This document shows positions 1-8,664 of a stretch of 33,611 bases of DNA, piece by piece; position 1 is the stretch's first letter; the number at the start of each line of letters is the position of its first letter. This DNA comes from Candidatus Saccharimonadota bacterium. GTDB taxonomy: Bacteria > Patescibacteriota > Saccharimonadia > Saccharimonadales > Saccharimonadaceae. Under the pieces are notes generated by a model. That model did no database searches, was not told the origin of the DNA, and was given only the letters and a program-made list of their open reading frames with translations. Made by a program: the position numbers and the translations under genes. The stretch spans positions 1 to 33,611 of the forward strand of contig JAFOJO010000010.1 of assembly GCA_017421325.1 (NCBI GenBank), read 5' to 3'.

Positions 1-137
1 AGATTTTCAAAAATCCGTTGCTCCATTGAAGCATTGGATTTTTAACGTTGTGTTTGAAAACTCAACATAAAATATAAACTGACGATGATTAATTGCACAA
101 CTAAATTGTTAAACTATTTCTAAAGACTCTTAAAATA

Positions 138-187
138 ATTACTCGCAGCTTTAGACTGATACCATCTTATCAAAAGCTACGAGTAAT
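138..187 (-). terminator. Long hairpin after the 382-aa gene
   Basis: Arms ATTACTCG (138-145) and CGAGTAAT (180-187) pair, followed inward by AGCTTT (147-152) with AAAGCT (173-178) across a single mismatch, and a small inner TGATA/TATCA stem. It lies 3' of the minus-strand gene ending at 200, where read-through would end in a weak TATTTT tract. A terminator or 3'-end stabiliser is likely. Bases 1-137 hold only a second A/T hairpin (AAAAATCC ... GGATTTTT, about 9-45) and no gene I can support. Confidence 0.5.
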
Positions 188-199
188 GTCAATACTTTT

Positions 200-1348
200 T
201 TACGACTTTTTTGAAGATTTTGACGAATTTTGGCCAAAATGGCGACGATTTGGCATGAACCACCAAATTAATAGAGCGTTACCGGCCAAAATTAGGGCAA
301 TAATCCACCACGGCATGTTTATTTCCCTGCTGCAGGCTTCGGCGGGGTAGGCGCCGGTGTCTGGAGCTTTAGGCGGAATATATGCATTGGTATAAATGAT
401 GGGGGCCGCTTTTGACTCTGAGGTAGTGCTAGCAGAGCCTTTGCCTGGCGCCCCCGAAGTATCGTTTGCAGGATCGTTAGTCGCCGGCTCGGGGTCTTCC
501 GTGGTAACATCGATAATAATAGCGGAGTCGCTAGGCTCATCTGTTGTATCTGGTGCAACAAGTACATCTGGCGTATCCGGTGTATCTGAGGTAATAATCG
601 GGTCTGGCTCTGCCATTTCAGCGCGAGGTGGAAAAAATGCCATCCACTTGTCGCCAGAAATCATTAACTTACACTCCGCACCTTCTTCGTAATCCGACGC
701 ATTAATACAATCCGAATAATCTGTATAGCCCATAGAATTAAATCCATTAGTACCAAAGATAGCATGATCTAATTTGCCAGAAGTATTTAGGAGCAAGCCT
801 GAACCCGGCACGGCGATTTCTATCTCTCGTCTGGCTGGAAAGTGGGCAGTATCCAATTCTTCAGCGATACTATCGTATACCGTGTGTAAGTCCTCTATTT
901 CCCCGCTGATAAATTGGGGGCGGTAAAAGTTATAAATTTGTCCCTCCCAATTGTCGAACCAGGCTAAATAGAAAGATTGCAAGGCAATTTTGCGATCTAT
1001 ACCCATATGCGCCAGCATGCGATCTTGGTCGAAAAAGAGAACTTTAATGGTTTCGGCCTTGGGGTTAATAGAAGTAATCCAAAATTGACCCTGAATAAGA
1101 TTATCTAGGGCGCTATATTTTTGACCCTTCTCGATCATTGTCATATTAAATTCTTCTATACATGCCTTATCACTGCCACAAAGGTCGGCTTTTTCTTGCT
1201 CCACCTGTTGATAAAAATCCAGCATTTCCTCTACCGACCACCAAGTAGTATTATCGTACCAAACTGCGGCAGAGGCTGGTTTTGGCACTGTGGCAGCCAG
1301 AGTGCCAATGGTTAAAGTTAGTATTAGTAGTGGCAATTTTTTAGCCAT
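200..1348 (-). CDS. Secreted, C-terminally membrane-anchored protein, unknown function
   Basis: This 382-residue protein starts with a classic signal peptide: MAKK, a hydrophobic stretch over residues 5-20, then an AxA-type site near residue 27. Residues about 30-240 form a soluble extracellular domain that I do not recognise; it has several Cys, two of them in CGSDKAC. Residues about 245-325 are a low-complexity linker rich in Asp, Pro, Thr and Ser. A C-terminal hydrophobic helix (WWIIALILAGNALLIWWF, about 347-364) is followed by a basic tail, so the protein should sit in the membrane with its N-terminal domain outside. The start is supported by AAAGGAG before ATG. Its promoter carries the AAGGTAGGGGG-TTGAA motif also found before the MazF-like gene and comM. 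A role at the host-contact surface is inference only. Confidence 0.8.
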   Translation of the reverse strand: MAKKLPLLILTLTIGTLAATVPKPASAAVWYDNTTWWSVEEMLDFYQQVEQEKADLCGSDKACIEEFNMTMIEKGQKYSALDNLIQGQFWITSINPKAETIKVLFFDQDRMLAHMGIDRKIALQSFYLAWFDNWEGQIYNFYRPQFISGEIEDLHTVYDSIAEELDTAHFPARREIEIAVPGSGLLLNTSGKLDHAIFGTNGFNSMGYTDYSDCINASDYEEGAECKLMISGDKWMAFFPPRAEMAEPDPIITSDTPDTPDVLVAPDTTDEPSDSAIIIDVTTEDPEPATNDPANDTSGAPGKGSASTTSESKAAPIIYTNAYIPPKAPDTGAYPAEACSREINMPWWIIALILAGNALLIWWFMPNRRHFGQNSSKSSKKS

Positions 1349-1377
1349 AAAACTCCTTTATTGATTTTAATTGGGGC

Positions 1378-1418
1378 AGTATAGGCATAAGTTGGCAAAA
1401 AATTCAACCCCCTACCTG
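1378..1418 (-). promoter_or_regulatory. AGGTAGGGGG-TTGAAT promoter of the 382-aa gene
   Basis: Read on the minus strand, AGGTAGGGGG runs directly into a -35 TTGAAT (1407-1402). TATGC follows at the position of an extended -10, with CTATAC/TATACT at 1384-1378. The 15-mer TTCAACCCCCTACCT (1403-1417, plus strand) recurs exactly at 2087-2101. Confidence 0.55.
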
Positions 1419-1557
1419 TAGATTTCTAAGTATAAGTGGGTTGGACTCTGTTAATTTTGGTTTAATGTTTTTGGTTAATTTAAGCCTAGGCGGTTTCGCG
1501 GATATGAAAAAGGCGATTTTTGGATATTCATGTTAGATGATTGGGGCGAAATGGATG

Positions 1558-1586
1558 TTGACGGAAATACATATCTTTAGTATAAT
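1558..1586 (+). promoter_or_regulatory. Strong sigma70-type promoter
   Basis: TTGACG (1558-1563), a 17-bp spacer and a perfect TATAAT (1581-1586). No open reading frame follows. The expected transcript starts near 1591-1594 and meets a terminator about 60 nt later. Confidence 0.7.
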
Positions 1587-1592
1587 TAGGGT

Positions 1593-1652
1593 AGATTTTC
1601 GGGGATACCCGCCTAACCCTAGCTACTTGAGTAGACTAGGGGTTATTTTTTT
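1593..1652 (+). ncRNA. Candidate ~60-nt small RNA convergent with the MazF-like gene
   Basis: The segment lies between a consensus promoter and an intrinsic terminator. The 5' half can fold a small CGGG-GATA-CCCG hairpin. The 3' half (1615-1644) folds AACC-CTAG-CTAC against GTAG-A-CTAG-GGGTT around a TTGA loop, followed by seven T (1646-1652). The terminator tail touches the last codons of the toxin-like gene on the opposite strand. I recognise no known RNA family. It could be an independent sRNA or an antisense regulator of the toxin mRNA 3' end. Confidence 0.5.
1615..1652 (+). terminator. Intrinsic terminator of the 60-nt RNA
   Basis: A 9-bp core stem (CTAG-CTAC/GTAG-CTAG with one bulged A) is extended by C-G and A-T pairs. 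The loop is TTGA and the T7 tract is at 1646-1652. The minus strand lacks a U-tract here, so it acts in the plus direction. Confidence 0.75.
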
Positions 1653-2054
1653 ATCTACTAACTAGCGATATAAATGCTGTAAGAACGGCTTGAAGGTCGC
1701 TTTCTGGCACGGTGCCCATTTTTCTATAAAGCCTAGATACGCTGATTGTTTCTACTTGAGCAAGAACAGCGATTTCTTGTTTGTTTTTGAATTCAAATGG
1801 AACACACCAACTGCCGGTATGAGGCTGAGAGGTAAGAGGAATACCCATAAAACTATATCTGCCGAATTTTGTTAACACTAGTACTGGTCTCGCAAACAGA
1901 TTGCCTTTGCCGTTGATTTCTACACCTACGTTTTTTCCTACCGCGCACCACCAAATATCGCCCTCGCTAACCGTGCGGGGCCGCCGTCTGGTTTTGTGTA
2001 GTTTTTCTTTTAATACTATCCACCCGCTAAAATCTTTTTGCCAAATTTATTCAT
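1651..2054 (-). pseudogene. MazF/PemK-type endoribonuclease toxin, frameshifted near the start
   Basis: A continuous frame from 2046 to 1651 (131 codons) shows the MazF/PemK pattern: EGDIWWC near the N-terminus, then FARPVLVL with the catalytic-type Arg, then IPLTSQ with the catalytic-type Thr. MazF-fold proteins cleave mRNA at short motifs. The frame has no ATG, GTG or TTG before the RPVLVL region; it opens after a TAA with an ATT codon. Eight bases upstream, ATG (2054-2052) begins MNKF in another frame that stops after 12 codons. Restoring one T in the TTT at 2045-2043 would join them as MNKFWQKDFSGW, a typical N-terminus of CPR MazF-like proteins. So this is a one-base deletion, an assembly error, or a gene using ATT. 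No antitoxin gene is visible next to it. Confidence 0.75.
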
Positions 2055-2062
2055 AATAGCGG

Positions 2063-2103
2063 AGGTTAGCATAGAGATAAGATAATTTCAACCCCCTACC
2101 TTG
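2063..2103 (-). promoter_or_regulatory. AAGGTAGGGGG-TTGAAA promoter of the MazF-like gene
   Basis: On the minus strand, AAGGTAGGGGG is followed by TTGAAA, a 17-bp spacer ending in TATGC, and TAACCT (2068-2063). The ATG of the intact frame would lie 8 nt further, so transcription should start at or next to the start codon. The architecture matches the comM promoter. Confidence 0.55.
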
Positions 2104-2143
2104 GGCTTATGGTTAAATTGATGGTGCTTAGGGCTAGATTTTA

Positions 2144-3718
2144 TCACCGGGCGAGGCAGCGGACAGACAAACCAACCATTTTTTGTAAACTTTTATCGGC
2201 TAAATTGACTCCATTCGTGTAAAGATGCAAAAAATAGGCTGAAGAATAATCAAGAGTGTTGGACCAGTAGTAACCGCCCCCGTATAGCGTTCCAGCGTTT
2301 ATGCCACCGGGTAGTACGAAATATAGAGGTTCAGAACGCAAGGCATTAAAACCATTTAATTGGTAGTTTACTGGATTAGTACCATTAGATGGTGACGTAA
2401 CTATATCGTATCCATAATCACGATAAAGTAGTCTACCAAATTCATTATATTCATTGTTTGTAGTAGAAGCATTAGGTAGTCTCCAGCCTTTAGGGCAAAT
2501 AGAGTCGGTAACCCTAGTGTTATATGCTGAAATACTAGCAGAATCATTGGATGCTATAGCAGCAGTCCAGTTATAGTAATTGCCAGCATGATAATGTTTG
2601 CAATCTCCTTCTGTATGATTTGCTGCTATACATTCAGATAGTGAATTGTATTTTATATCATTTGCTTCGGAATTAGACGTATAATAATATACATCACCTG
2701 GGTCTGCAGAATATGGATAGTTATTTTGGTTAGACCAATTAGAAACAGAAGTACCATTTATTGGTAGGTTATATCTACCATTAGTAGTGTCTGGTGTCCA
2801 GGTAGCGTTAGCGTCGAAGTTATTTGTGTCCCAGCCTAGGCCTGTATCACCATGGGTATAGGTTCTGGTGGCGTCTATCTCTAAGTCTAAGTTCTGTGTC
2901 ATCCACACGTTTCCGTCTGCCAATCTAGTTACCCAATACTTCTTTCCATCTCTTTGGTCTACAACTTGCATACTATCGCCAACATTTGAAAGGTTATTCT
3001 TTATTGCAACCACATCTTGCATAAATAGTTGGCTATTCTGGGTAGCTGGATGCGTCAGCAAATACTTCACCTGCCCCTGGTAAGTACCTGCATATTGGGA
3101 AGAACTAGCATATACGGCATAAGTAGTAGTAAAAGATGATCCCTCAGCCATATCTGTAGTACCAGATTGTCTTCCTGCTACCTTAGTCCAATATGGTGGC
3201 ACTATACCATAGACGTTATTGTAATCACTCTCTATAGTAGGTGGAGTAGGAGAAGGATCATCTGGGATATTGTTTAACTTCATAGCCCAATTAGAGATTA
3301 ATCCACTGGTCGCTAATCCTGTGTCTATACTGTATTCAGGATGTTCTGCGTTAATGAGTTTAGTATTACCTTCTTCATTATTACTATATCCTACTGCATA
3401 TACACTATAGCCGTTACCATCATTACATAATGTCTTTATAGTAGTTTGTCCTATATTCTGTATATAAGTACCACTAGTTAAACTACCATTATGCGCTATA
3501 TCTACTACACTAGACATAGTACAAGAAGAAGATAAGGTAAGAGTTAAAGTATCTGAGCCAGAGTTATTGGCGGAGGAATGGGGTAAAGATAATATTAATG
3601 CGGAAATGATAACTAGCGGAATACCAACCAAAAGAGTATTACGGAAGAAATGATAGTAAAACTCTGTGTAACTACCGGTTTCATAATCGTTTGCTTTTAT
3701 TGTGGCCCTATAGCTCAT
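2144..3718 (-). CDS. FISUMP-domain surface protein 1
   Basis: A 524-residue predicted surface protein. A basic N-terminus with SYTEFYYHFFRN precedes a single hydrophobic helix (LLVGIPLVIISALIL), so it is probably N-terminally anchored. Residues about 55-230 are a beta-rich Asn/Ser/Thr/Tyr domain with two Cys; it ends in TTTYAVYASSSQYAGTY. The C-terminal half has the signature of the Fibrobacter succinogenes major paralogous domain (TIGR02145 type): WMTQNLDLEID, CPKGWRLPNAS, YYWSN and a terminal SVRCLAR. The start is ATG 3718, not the upstream GTG 3727, because AAGGTGAT lies at a good distance before it. The 5' UTR carries a structured leader shared with the paralogue at 28581-30362. Ligand and role are unknown; contact with the host surface is inference. 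Confidence 0.85.
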   Translation of the reverse strand: MSYRATIKANDYETGSYTEFYYHFFRNTLLVGIPLVIISALILSLPHSSANNSGSDTLTLTLSSSCTMSSVVDIAHNGSLTSGTYIQNIGQTTIKTLCNDGNGYSVYAVGYSNNEEGNTKLINAEHPEYSIDTGLATSGLISNWAMKLNNIPDDPSPTPPTIESDYNNVYGIVPPYWTKVAGRQSGTTDMAEGSSFTTTYAVYASSSQYAGTYQGQVKYLLTHPATQNSQLFMQDVVAIKNNLSNVGDSMQVVDQRDGKKYWVTRLADGNVWMTQNLDLEIDATRTYTHGDTGLGWDTNNFDANATWTPDTTNGRYNLPINGTSVSNWSNQNNYPYSADPGDVYYYTSNSEANDIKYNSLSECIAANHTEGDCKHYHAGNYYNWTAAIASNDSASISAYNTRVTDSICPKGWRLPNASTTNNEYNEFGRLLYRDYGYDIVTSPSNGTNPVNYQLNGFNALRSEPLYFVLPGGINAGTLYGGGYYWSNTLDYSSAYFLHLYTNGVNLADKSLQKMVGLSVRCLAR

Positions 3719-3783
3719 ATGCATCACCTTGTTTAATTATCTTTATCTTTGTGATGCCATTTTGTGTAAACGGGGTGTATTAC

Positions 3784-3922
3784 AAAAATGGCACCGCAAG
3801 GGGTGCTATTATCCAATAATCTTACCAGAGAGGTTCAACTACTGAAGCCTTACGGCGCCATTTTGTAGCTGAAAATCTCTTTTAGAGCAAAACACTCTGG
3901 TTTCTAATTATTGAATAATAGC
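3784..3922 (-). promoter_or_regulatory. Structured leader RNA 1 (candidate attenuator with pseudoknot)
   Basis: The leader begins at the predicted start site. P1: 3907-3922 pairs with 3805-3820 (GCTATTATTCAATAAT with ATTATTGGATAATAGC, 16 bp, one G-U). P2: 3895-3901 with 3824-3830 (ACCAGAG/CTCTGGT). P3: 3865-3873 with 3834-3842 (TTCAGCTAC/GTAGTTGAA). The loop of P3 contains AAAATGGCGCCGTAAGG (3864-3848). It is complementary over 17 positions, with two G-U pairs, to CCTTGCGGTGCCATTTT (3801-3785) just 3' of P1. That same segment can instead fold GCACC/GGTGC followed by U5 (3788-3784), a terminator-like hairpin. A third alternative pairs TGCCATTTT with AAAATGGCA about 30 nt downstream. The competing folds suggest conditional termination. 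Confidence 0.65.
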
Positions 3923-3928
3923 AATTTA

Positions 3929-3958
3929 ATTATAACACGAAAAGTTTGACAGTAGCAA
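3929..3958 (-). promoter_or_regulatory. Promoter of FISUMP surface gene 1
   Basis: TTGCTA (3958-3953), an 18-bp spacer and TATAAT (3934-3929), with TGT before the -10. The predicted start at about 3922 is the first base of helix P1 of the leader. Confidence 0.6.
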
Positions 3959-3980
3959 ACAAAAATAACAGAAGTACAAC

Positions 3981-4009
3981 AAAAATTAAGCCAGATTTCT
4001 CTGGCTTAA
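3981..4009 (-). terminator. Terminator of gyrB-gyrA
   Basis: TTAAGCCAG/CTGGCTTAA arms with an AGAAAT loop, followed on the minus strand by U5 (3985-3981), 21 nt after the gyrA stop codon. Confidence 0.85.
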
Positions 4010-4029
4010 TTCCCTGTCCTTTGCTTTAA

Positions 4030-6600
4030 TTATTTTTTTGATTCTTCGGACTCTGTTTTATCTTGTTCTTCTTCGGGAAGAACAATGCCGATAGAGGCTA
4101 CAGTATCGCCTTCGCCCATCTTCATAATGCGGACACCCTGAGTGGCACGGCCAAGGGTCGGGATTTCTTTGACCGCTACGCGGATAGCCTGACCCTTGGT
4201 AGACATCATAATTACCTCTTTGGCGAGCGGGTCTAAGGTGTGGACCGCGACAATTGGGCCCGTCTTAGCGGTGACAGCAGCAACCTTGATACCTACACCA
4301 CCACGCTTGTGCGGTGGGAAGTTGGATACTAGGGTGGCCTTACCGTAGCCGTTGGCAGATACTACGATTAGCTTCTGCTTGGGGTCTGTGACCACATCCA
4401 TGCCGACGATTTCGTCCTTCGGGCGGAGACGCATACCACGCACCCCCATGGCGGCGCGACCCATAGCACGAACTTCTTTTTCGTTGAACCGGGTGGCCTG
4501 GCCAGCAGAGGTACTGATTACAATATCGTTTTCACCAGTGGTCTCTTGTACCCACTTGAGTTCATCGCCTTCGTCTAACTTGATAGCGATAAGGCCGTTA
4601 GAGCGGACGTTGAAGAAATCTTTGATAGCAGACTTTTTGATAGTGCCCTTCTTGGTGGCCATAAAGAGGTAGCCATCGGCACCAGTATCACCTTGCTTGA
4701 TGATGGCGGTGATTTTTTCCTCTGGGTGCATATTGAGCATATTGACAGCGGCGGTACCTTTGGCGGCTAGAGAAGCCTGTGGCACTTCGTAAGCTTTCAT
4801 CCGGAAGAGTCTTCCCTGGTTAGTGAAGAAGAGCAAGAAATCGTGTGAATTAGCAGTGAGAATTTGAGCAATCACATCTTCTTCTTTGGTAGTCATGCCA
4901 CGCTTACCCTTGCCACCGCGGTTTTGCTTGCGGAAATCAGTTTGTGGAACGCGCTTCATATAGTTCTCTGAGGTGAGCAGGATTACGCTTTCTTCCTCTG
5001 GGATGAGCTCTTCTTCGGAGAATTTACCAACTTCGTGATTGATAATCTTAGAGCGGCGCTCGTCGCCGTATTTGGCTTTCAGAGCGATTAGCTCTTCTTT
5101 GATTACACGTAGAATTTCGTTTTCGTCAGCTAAAATAGCCTCTAGCTTCTTGATTAGCTCGTGGAGTTGTTTGAGCTCTTCTTCAATCTTGTCGCGTTCT
5201 AGACCTTGAAGACGGCGAAGTTGCATCTGTAAGATAGCGTTGGCCTGGATTTCTGACAAACCAAAGCGAGACATAAGCTGTTTATCGGCGTCGTCGTAAG
5301 ACGAGCGGATGACTTTGATTACTTCATCAATATTGTCTAGAGCAATCTTTAAGCCTTCCAAGATATGGGCACGCTCTTTGGCCTTCTTTAGCTCAAACTC
5401 GGTGCGGCGACGCACTACCTTTTGGCGGTGCTTGATAAATTCGCCGAGGATTTCCTTGAGTCCTAGGATACGTGGTTGCACACCATCTACGAGGGCGAGC
5501 ATGTTGTAGTGGAAAGCGGTCTGGAGGCCGGTCATCTTATAGAGCTGGTTTAGGATTTTCTTCGGGAAAGCATCCTTCTTTAGCTCTACTACGATACGAA
5601 TTTTACCCCTAGCGGACTCATCACGAGCATCGGCGATATGATCTAGTTTTTTGTTCAGGACGAGTTCGCGGACTTTCTCGATAAAGCCCTCTTTACTCAT
5701 ACCGTAAGGCACTTCGGTGACTACGATGTTGTAGCGGCCGTTTTTGCGCTCTTCGATATTGGTAACGGCGCGAATAACTACGGAACCCTTACCTGTAGCA
5801 TAAGCCTGGCGCATAGGGGCGCCACCGTAGACTTCGGCGCCGGTTGGGAAATCTGGACCTTTGACGTGTTTCATGAGCTCATCTAGGGTAATGTCTGGAT
5901 TATCTATCTGGGCTACGGTGGCATCTACCAATTCACCGAGGTTATGCGGCGGGATATTAGTGGCCATACCTACGGCGATACCCATCTGACCATTCAAGAG
6001 AATGTTCGGAAGAGCTGCTGGCAATACTACTGGCTCTTTTTCGGTGCCATCGAAATTATCCCGCAGGTCTACAGTATCCTTCTCTATGTCGGCAAGGAGT
6101 TCGGTGCCAACTTTGTCCATACGTGCCTCAGTATAGCGTGAAGCCGCTGGCTCGTCTCCATCCATAGAGCCAAAGTTACCCTGCCCTTCTACTAATGTAT
6201 AGCGCATTTTCCAGGGTTGGGCGAGGTTGACCATGGCCATATATATAGATGAATCACCATGTGGATGATATTTACCCATAACCTCACCTACGATACGCGC
6301 AGATTTGACGGTGGCATGAGGAGCCTTCCAGCCGTTTTTGTTCATTGCGTATAGGATACGACGATTGACTGGCTTCAAGCCATCGCGAACATCAGGGAGG
6401 GCACGGTCGATAATGACGGACATAGAATACTTGAGGAAGTATTCTTCCATGGTGTTTTCTACACCACGCTTCTCTATACCGTCTTGGACGAGTTCACCCT
6501 CTACAGTGGTATCTTCTGGTGCTTCGGCCGCAGAGGCAGCTTCTAGGGCCTCTGGTGAGGTTTCTTCTGGGTTTTTGTTGTTTTCTTCATCTTTTGCCAT
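4030..6600 (-). CDS. gyrA: DNA gyrase subunit A
   Basis: GyrA (856 aa) forms A2B2 gyrase with GyrB and introduces negative supercoils. An acidic, Ala/Glu-rich extension of about 50 residues precedes the conserved [20 protein letters not shown]. The catalytic Tyr is Y156 (AASRYTE). The GyrA box appears as QNRGGKG (QRRGGKG in E. coli), which separates gyrase from topoisomerase IV, and six beta-pinwheel blades follow. In the quinolone region, GDSSIYM keeps the Ser83 equivalent (S117) but has Met121 where E. coli has Asp87; the codon is ATG at 6240-6238. GGAGAAAAT precedes ATG. Only 9 bp separate it from gyrB, so the two are co-transcribed. Confidence 0.97.
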   Translation of the reverse strand: MAKDEENNKNPEETSPEALEAASAAEAPEDTTVEGELVQDGIEKRGVENTMEEYFLKYSMSVIIDRALPDVRDGLKPVNRRILYAMNKNGWKAPHATVKSARIVGEVMGKYHPHGDSSIYMAMVNLAQPWKMRYTLVEGQGNFGSMDGDEPAASRYTEARMDKVGTELLADIEKDTVDLRDNFDGTEKEPVVLPAALPNILLNGQMGIAVGMATNIPPHNLGELVDATVAQIDNPDITLDELMKHVKGPDFPTGAEVYGGAPMRQAYATGKGSVVIRAVTNIEERKNGRYNIVVTEVPYGMSKEGFIEKVRELVLNKKLDHIADARDESARGKIRIVVELKKDAFPKKILNQLYKMTGLQTAFHYNMLALVDGVQPRILGLKEILGEFIKHRQKVVRRRTEFELKKAKERAHILEGLKIALDNIDEVIKVIRSSYDDADKQLMSRFGLSEIQANAILQMQLRRLQGLERDKIEEELKQLHELIKKLEAILADENEILRVIKEELIALKAKYGDERRSKIINHEVGKFSEEELIPEEESVILLTSENYMKRVPQTDFRKQNRGGKGKRGMTTKEEDVIAQILTANSHDFLLFFTNQGRLFRMKAYEVPQASLAAKGTAAVNMLNMHPEEKITAIIKQGDTGADGYLFMATKKGTIKKSAIKDFFNVRSNGLIAIKLDEGDELKWVQETTGENDIVISTSAGQATRFNEKEVRAMGRAAMGVRGMRLRPKDEIVGMDVVTDPKQKLIVVSANGYGKATLVSNFPPHKRGGVGIKVAAVTAKTGPIVAVHTLDPLAKEVIMMSTKGQAIRVAVKEIPTLGRATQGVRIMKMGEGDTVASIGIVLPEEEQDKTESEESKK

Positions 6601-6609
6601 ATTTTCTCC

Positions 6610-8595
6610 TTAGAAGTCCAAATCATCCAAATCTACGCTGGCGGCGCCGGCTTGGATAAAGTTTTTACGGAGGTCGACCTGGTCTCCCATTAGCTTTGTA
6701 AATACTGCGTCGGCTTTTTCGGCGTCATCTATATGCACCTGGACCAAGATGCGGTTTTCTGGGTCCATAGTGGTCTCCCAGAGCTGCTTGGCGTCCATTT
6801 CACCTAAACCTTTAAAGCGCTGCTGGGCGGTGTAGCCAGCTTGCTTGAAGCGCTCTTGGTTTTCGTCTATCTTGGTGCCGTTTTTACGCTTTTCTTCGAT
6901 TTTTTCAGTTAGTTTATTCTCTAGAGCGACTTCGTCGTAGAGGTAATCTATCTTGCGGGTGCTACCGGTACCCTTAATTAGGCCAAATAGAGGTGGTTTA
7001 GCTAAGTATACGTGGCCCTGCTCTATTACCTGAGGCATGTAGCGGAAGAAAAAGGTCATTAGAAGAGTAGCAATATGGAGACCGTCTACATCGGCATCGG
7101 TCATGAAGATGATTTTGTCGTAACGGAGACCGTCGATATTGAACTGGTCACCAATACCTACACCTAGGCCCTTGATTAGGGATACTAATTCTTGATTAGC
7201 GAGCATTTTATCTAGGCGAGCTCGCTCGGTATTTAATACTTTGCCTCTTAATGGCAAGATAGCCTGGATTTGCGGGTTGCGGCCCTCTTTGGCGGAACCA
7301 GCAGCAGAGTTACCCTCTACGATGAAGAGTTCACAATCTTCCCTGTTACGGCTGGAGCAATCGGCGAGCTTAGATGGAAGGTTTAGCCCTTCAAAAGCGC
7401 CTTTTCTGATAACGTTATCTCTGGCGGCGCGGGCGGCCTTGCGGGCACGGGCGGCTAGAGTGGCTTTATTGATAATCTTTTTAGCGATAGCAGGGTTTTC
7501 TTCTAGATAGTAGCCGAAATATTCGGTCATCACCTTATCTACATAGCCACGCACCTCTGGGTTACCCAGCTTGTTTTTCGTCTGGCCTTCGAACTGAGGA
7601 TCAGGGAGCTTAACCAAGATAACAGCAGTGAGGCCTTCTTTGATATCATCCCCTGTTAAATTATCTTCTTTCTCTTTAAGCAAGCCGTTTTTACGAGCAT
7701 AATCGTTGACTGTGCGGGTAAGTCCAGTACGGAAACCTACTACATGCATACCACCATCAGGGGTAAGAACGTTATTAGCAAAAGGCTTCATGGTTTCAGC
7801 ATAGGAGTCGTTATACTGGAGGGCAATTTCTACGGCGGAATCGCCAATTTGCTTGTCTACGTAGAAGATATCGTCAGAGAGTACCTCTTTGCCGTTATTG
7901 AGGCGCTTGACGTAGCTCTTGATACCACCTTCGAAATAGAAGGACTCGTGCTCGCCAGTGCGCTCATCTGATACGGTGATTAGGATACCCTTGGTGAGAT
8001 AGGCTTGATGACGGGCGTAATTAGAAACCCATTTATAATCGAAAATAGTGGTTTCTTTAAAGATAGAGGGATCAGGATAAAAAGTGATCGAGGTACCAGA
8101 TTCACGCGGGGTGCCCTTGGTAATCTGCAATTCCATAGTGGGCTTACCCACATCAAATTCAATGTGGTGGGTTTTGCCGTCTCTATAAACCTCGGCTGCC
8201 ATATGAGTAGAAAGAGCGTTCACTACCGAAGAACCTACACCGTGAAGACCAGATGAGACCTTATAGCCACCATCACCAAATTTACCACCGGCGTGAAGCA
8301 CAGTTAGAACTGTTTCTAGGGTGGATTTTTTAGTCTTCGGGTGGATATCTACAGGAATACCGCGGCCGTTGTCATCTATGCGGACGCCGCCGTCCTTTAA
8401 GATAGTAATATCAATTTTATTTGCGTAGCCTGCGATGGCTTCGTCTATAGAGTTGTCGGCGATTTCCTTAATTAGGTGGTGTAAGCCATCATAACCGGTG
8501 GAGCCGATATACATACCGGGGCGTAGCCGTACTGGCTCGAGCCCTTCTAGTACCCGAATTTCTGACGAGTCGTAATCTCCCGCTTTGTCAGCCAT
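6610..8595 (-). CDS. gyrB: DNA gyrase subunit B
   Basis: GyrB (661 aa, the short form) is the ATPase and TOPRIM subunit of gyrase. The GHKL ATPase shows EIADNSIDEA, DDNGRGIP and GLHGVGSSVVNA. QTKNKLGN marks the transducer. The TOPRIM part has IVEGNSAAGSAKEGR, LPLRGKVLN and MTDADVDGLH. The usual EGDSAGGS motif is EGNSAAGS here, so N429 sits at the position of E. coli Asp426; codon AAC at 7311-7309. The catalytic Glu and the DxD are intact, so activity is expected. It is first in the operon with gyrA. AAGAGG lies 12 nt before ATG and a TATAAT occurs near 8640-8635. Confidence 0.97.
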   Translation of the reverse strand: MADKAGDYDSSEIRVLEGLEPVRLRPGMYIGSTGYDGLHHLIKEIADNSIDEAIAGYANKIDITILKDGGVRIDDNGRGIPVDIHPKTKKSTLETVLTVLHAGGKFGDGGYKVSSGLHGVGSSVVNALSTHMAAEVYRDGKTHHIEFDVGKPTMELQITKGTPRESGTSITFYPDPSIFKETTIFDYKWVSNYARHQAYLTKGILITVSDERTGEHESFYFEGGIKSYVKRLNNGKEVLSDDIFYVDKQIGDSAVEIALQYNDSYAETMKPFANNVLTPDGGMHVVGFRTGLTRTVNDYARKNGLLKEKEDNLTGDDIKEGLTAVILVKLPDPQFEGQTKNKLGNPEVRGYVDKVMTEYFGYYLEENPAIAKKIINKATLAARARKAARAARDNVIRKGAFEGLNLPSKLADCSSRNREDCELFIVEGNSAAGSAKEGRNPQIQAILPLRGKVLNTERARLDKMLANQELVSLIKGLGVGIGDQFNIDGLRYDKIIFMTDADVDGLHIATLLMTFFFRYMPQVIEQGHVYLAKPPLFGLIKGTGSTRKIDYLYDEVALENKLTEKIEEKRKNGTKIDENQERFKQAGYTAQQRFKGLGEMDAKQLWETTMDPENRILVQVHIDDAEKADAVFTKLMGDQVDLRKNFIQAGAASVDLDDLDF

Positions 8596-8664
8596 TTTTA
8601 TAATACCTCTTCTTAATATACCCCTATATTGTACATTATAAGGAGAAAAAATTCAAGTATTCTC

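Noticed and set aside
3784-3922. T-box riboswitch
   Set aside because: The GGCACC/CCGCAAGG words look T-box-like only on the wrong strand; no specifier stem or AGGGUGGNACCGCG in the transcript direction, and the genes are not amino-acid related.
3784-3922. Integron attC site or MITE instead of RNA leader
   Set aside because: The inverted repeats begin exactly at the predicted start site downstream of matched promoters in both copies, and no integrase is present; RNA is the simpler reading, though a DNA role is not excluded.
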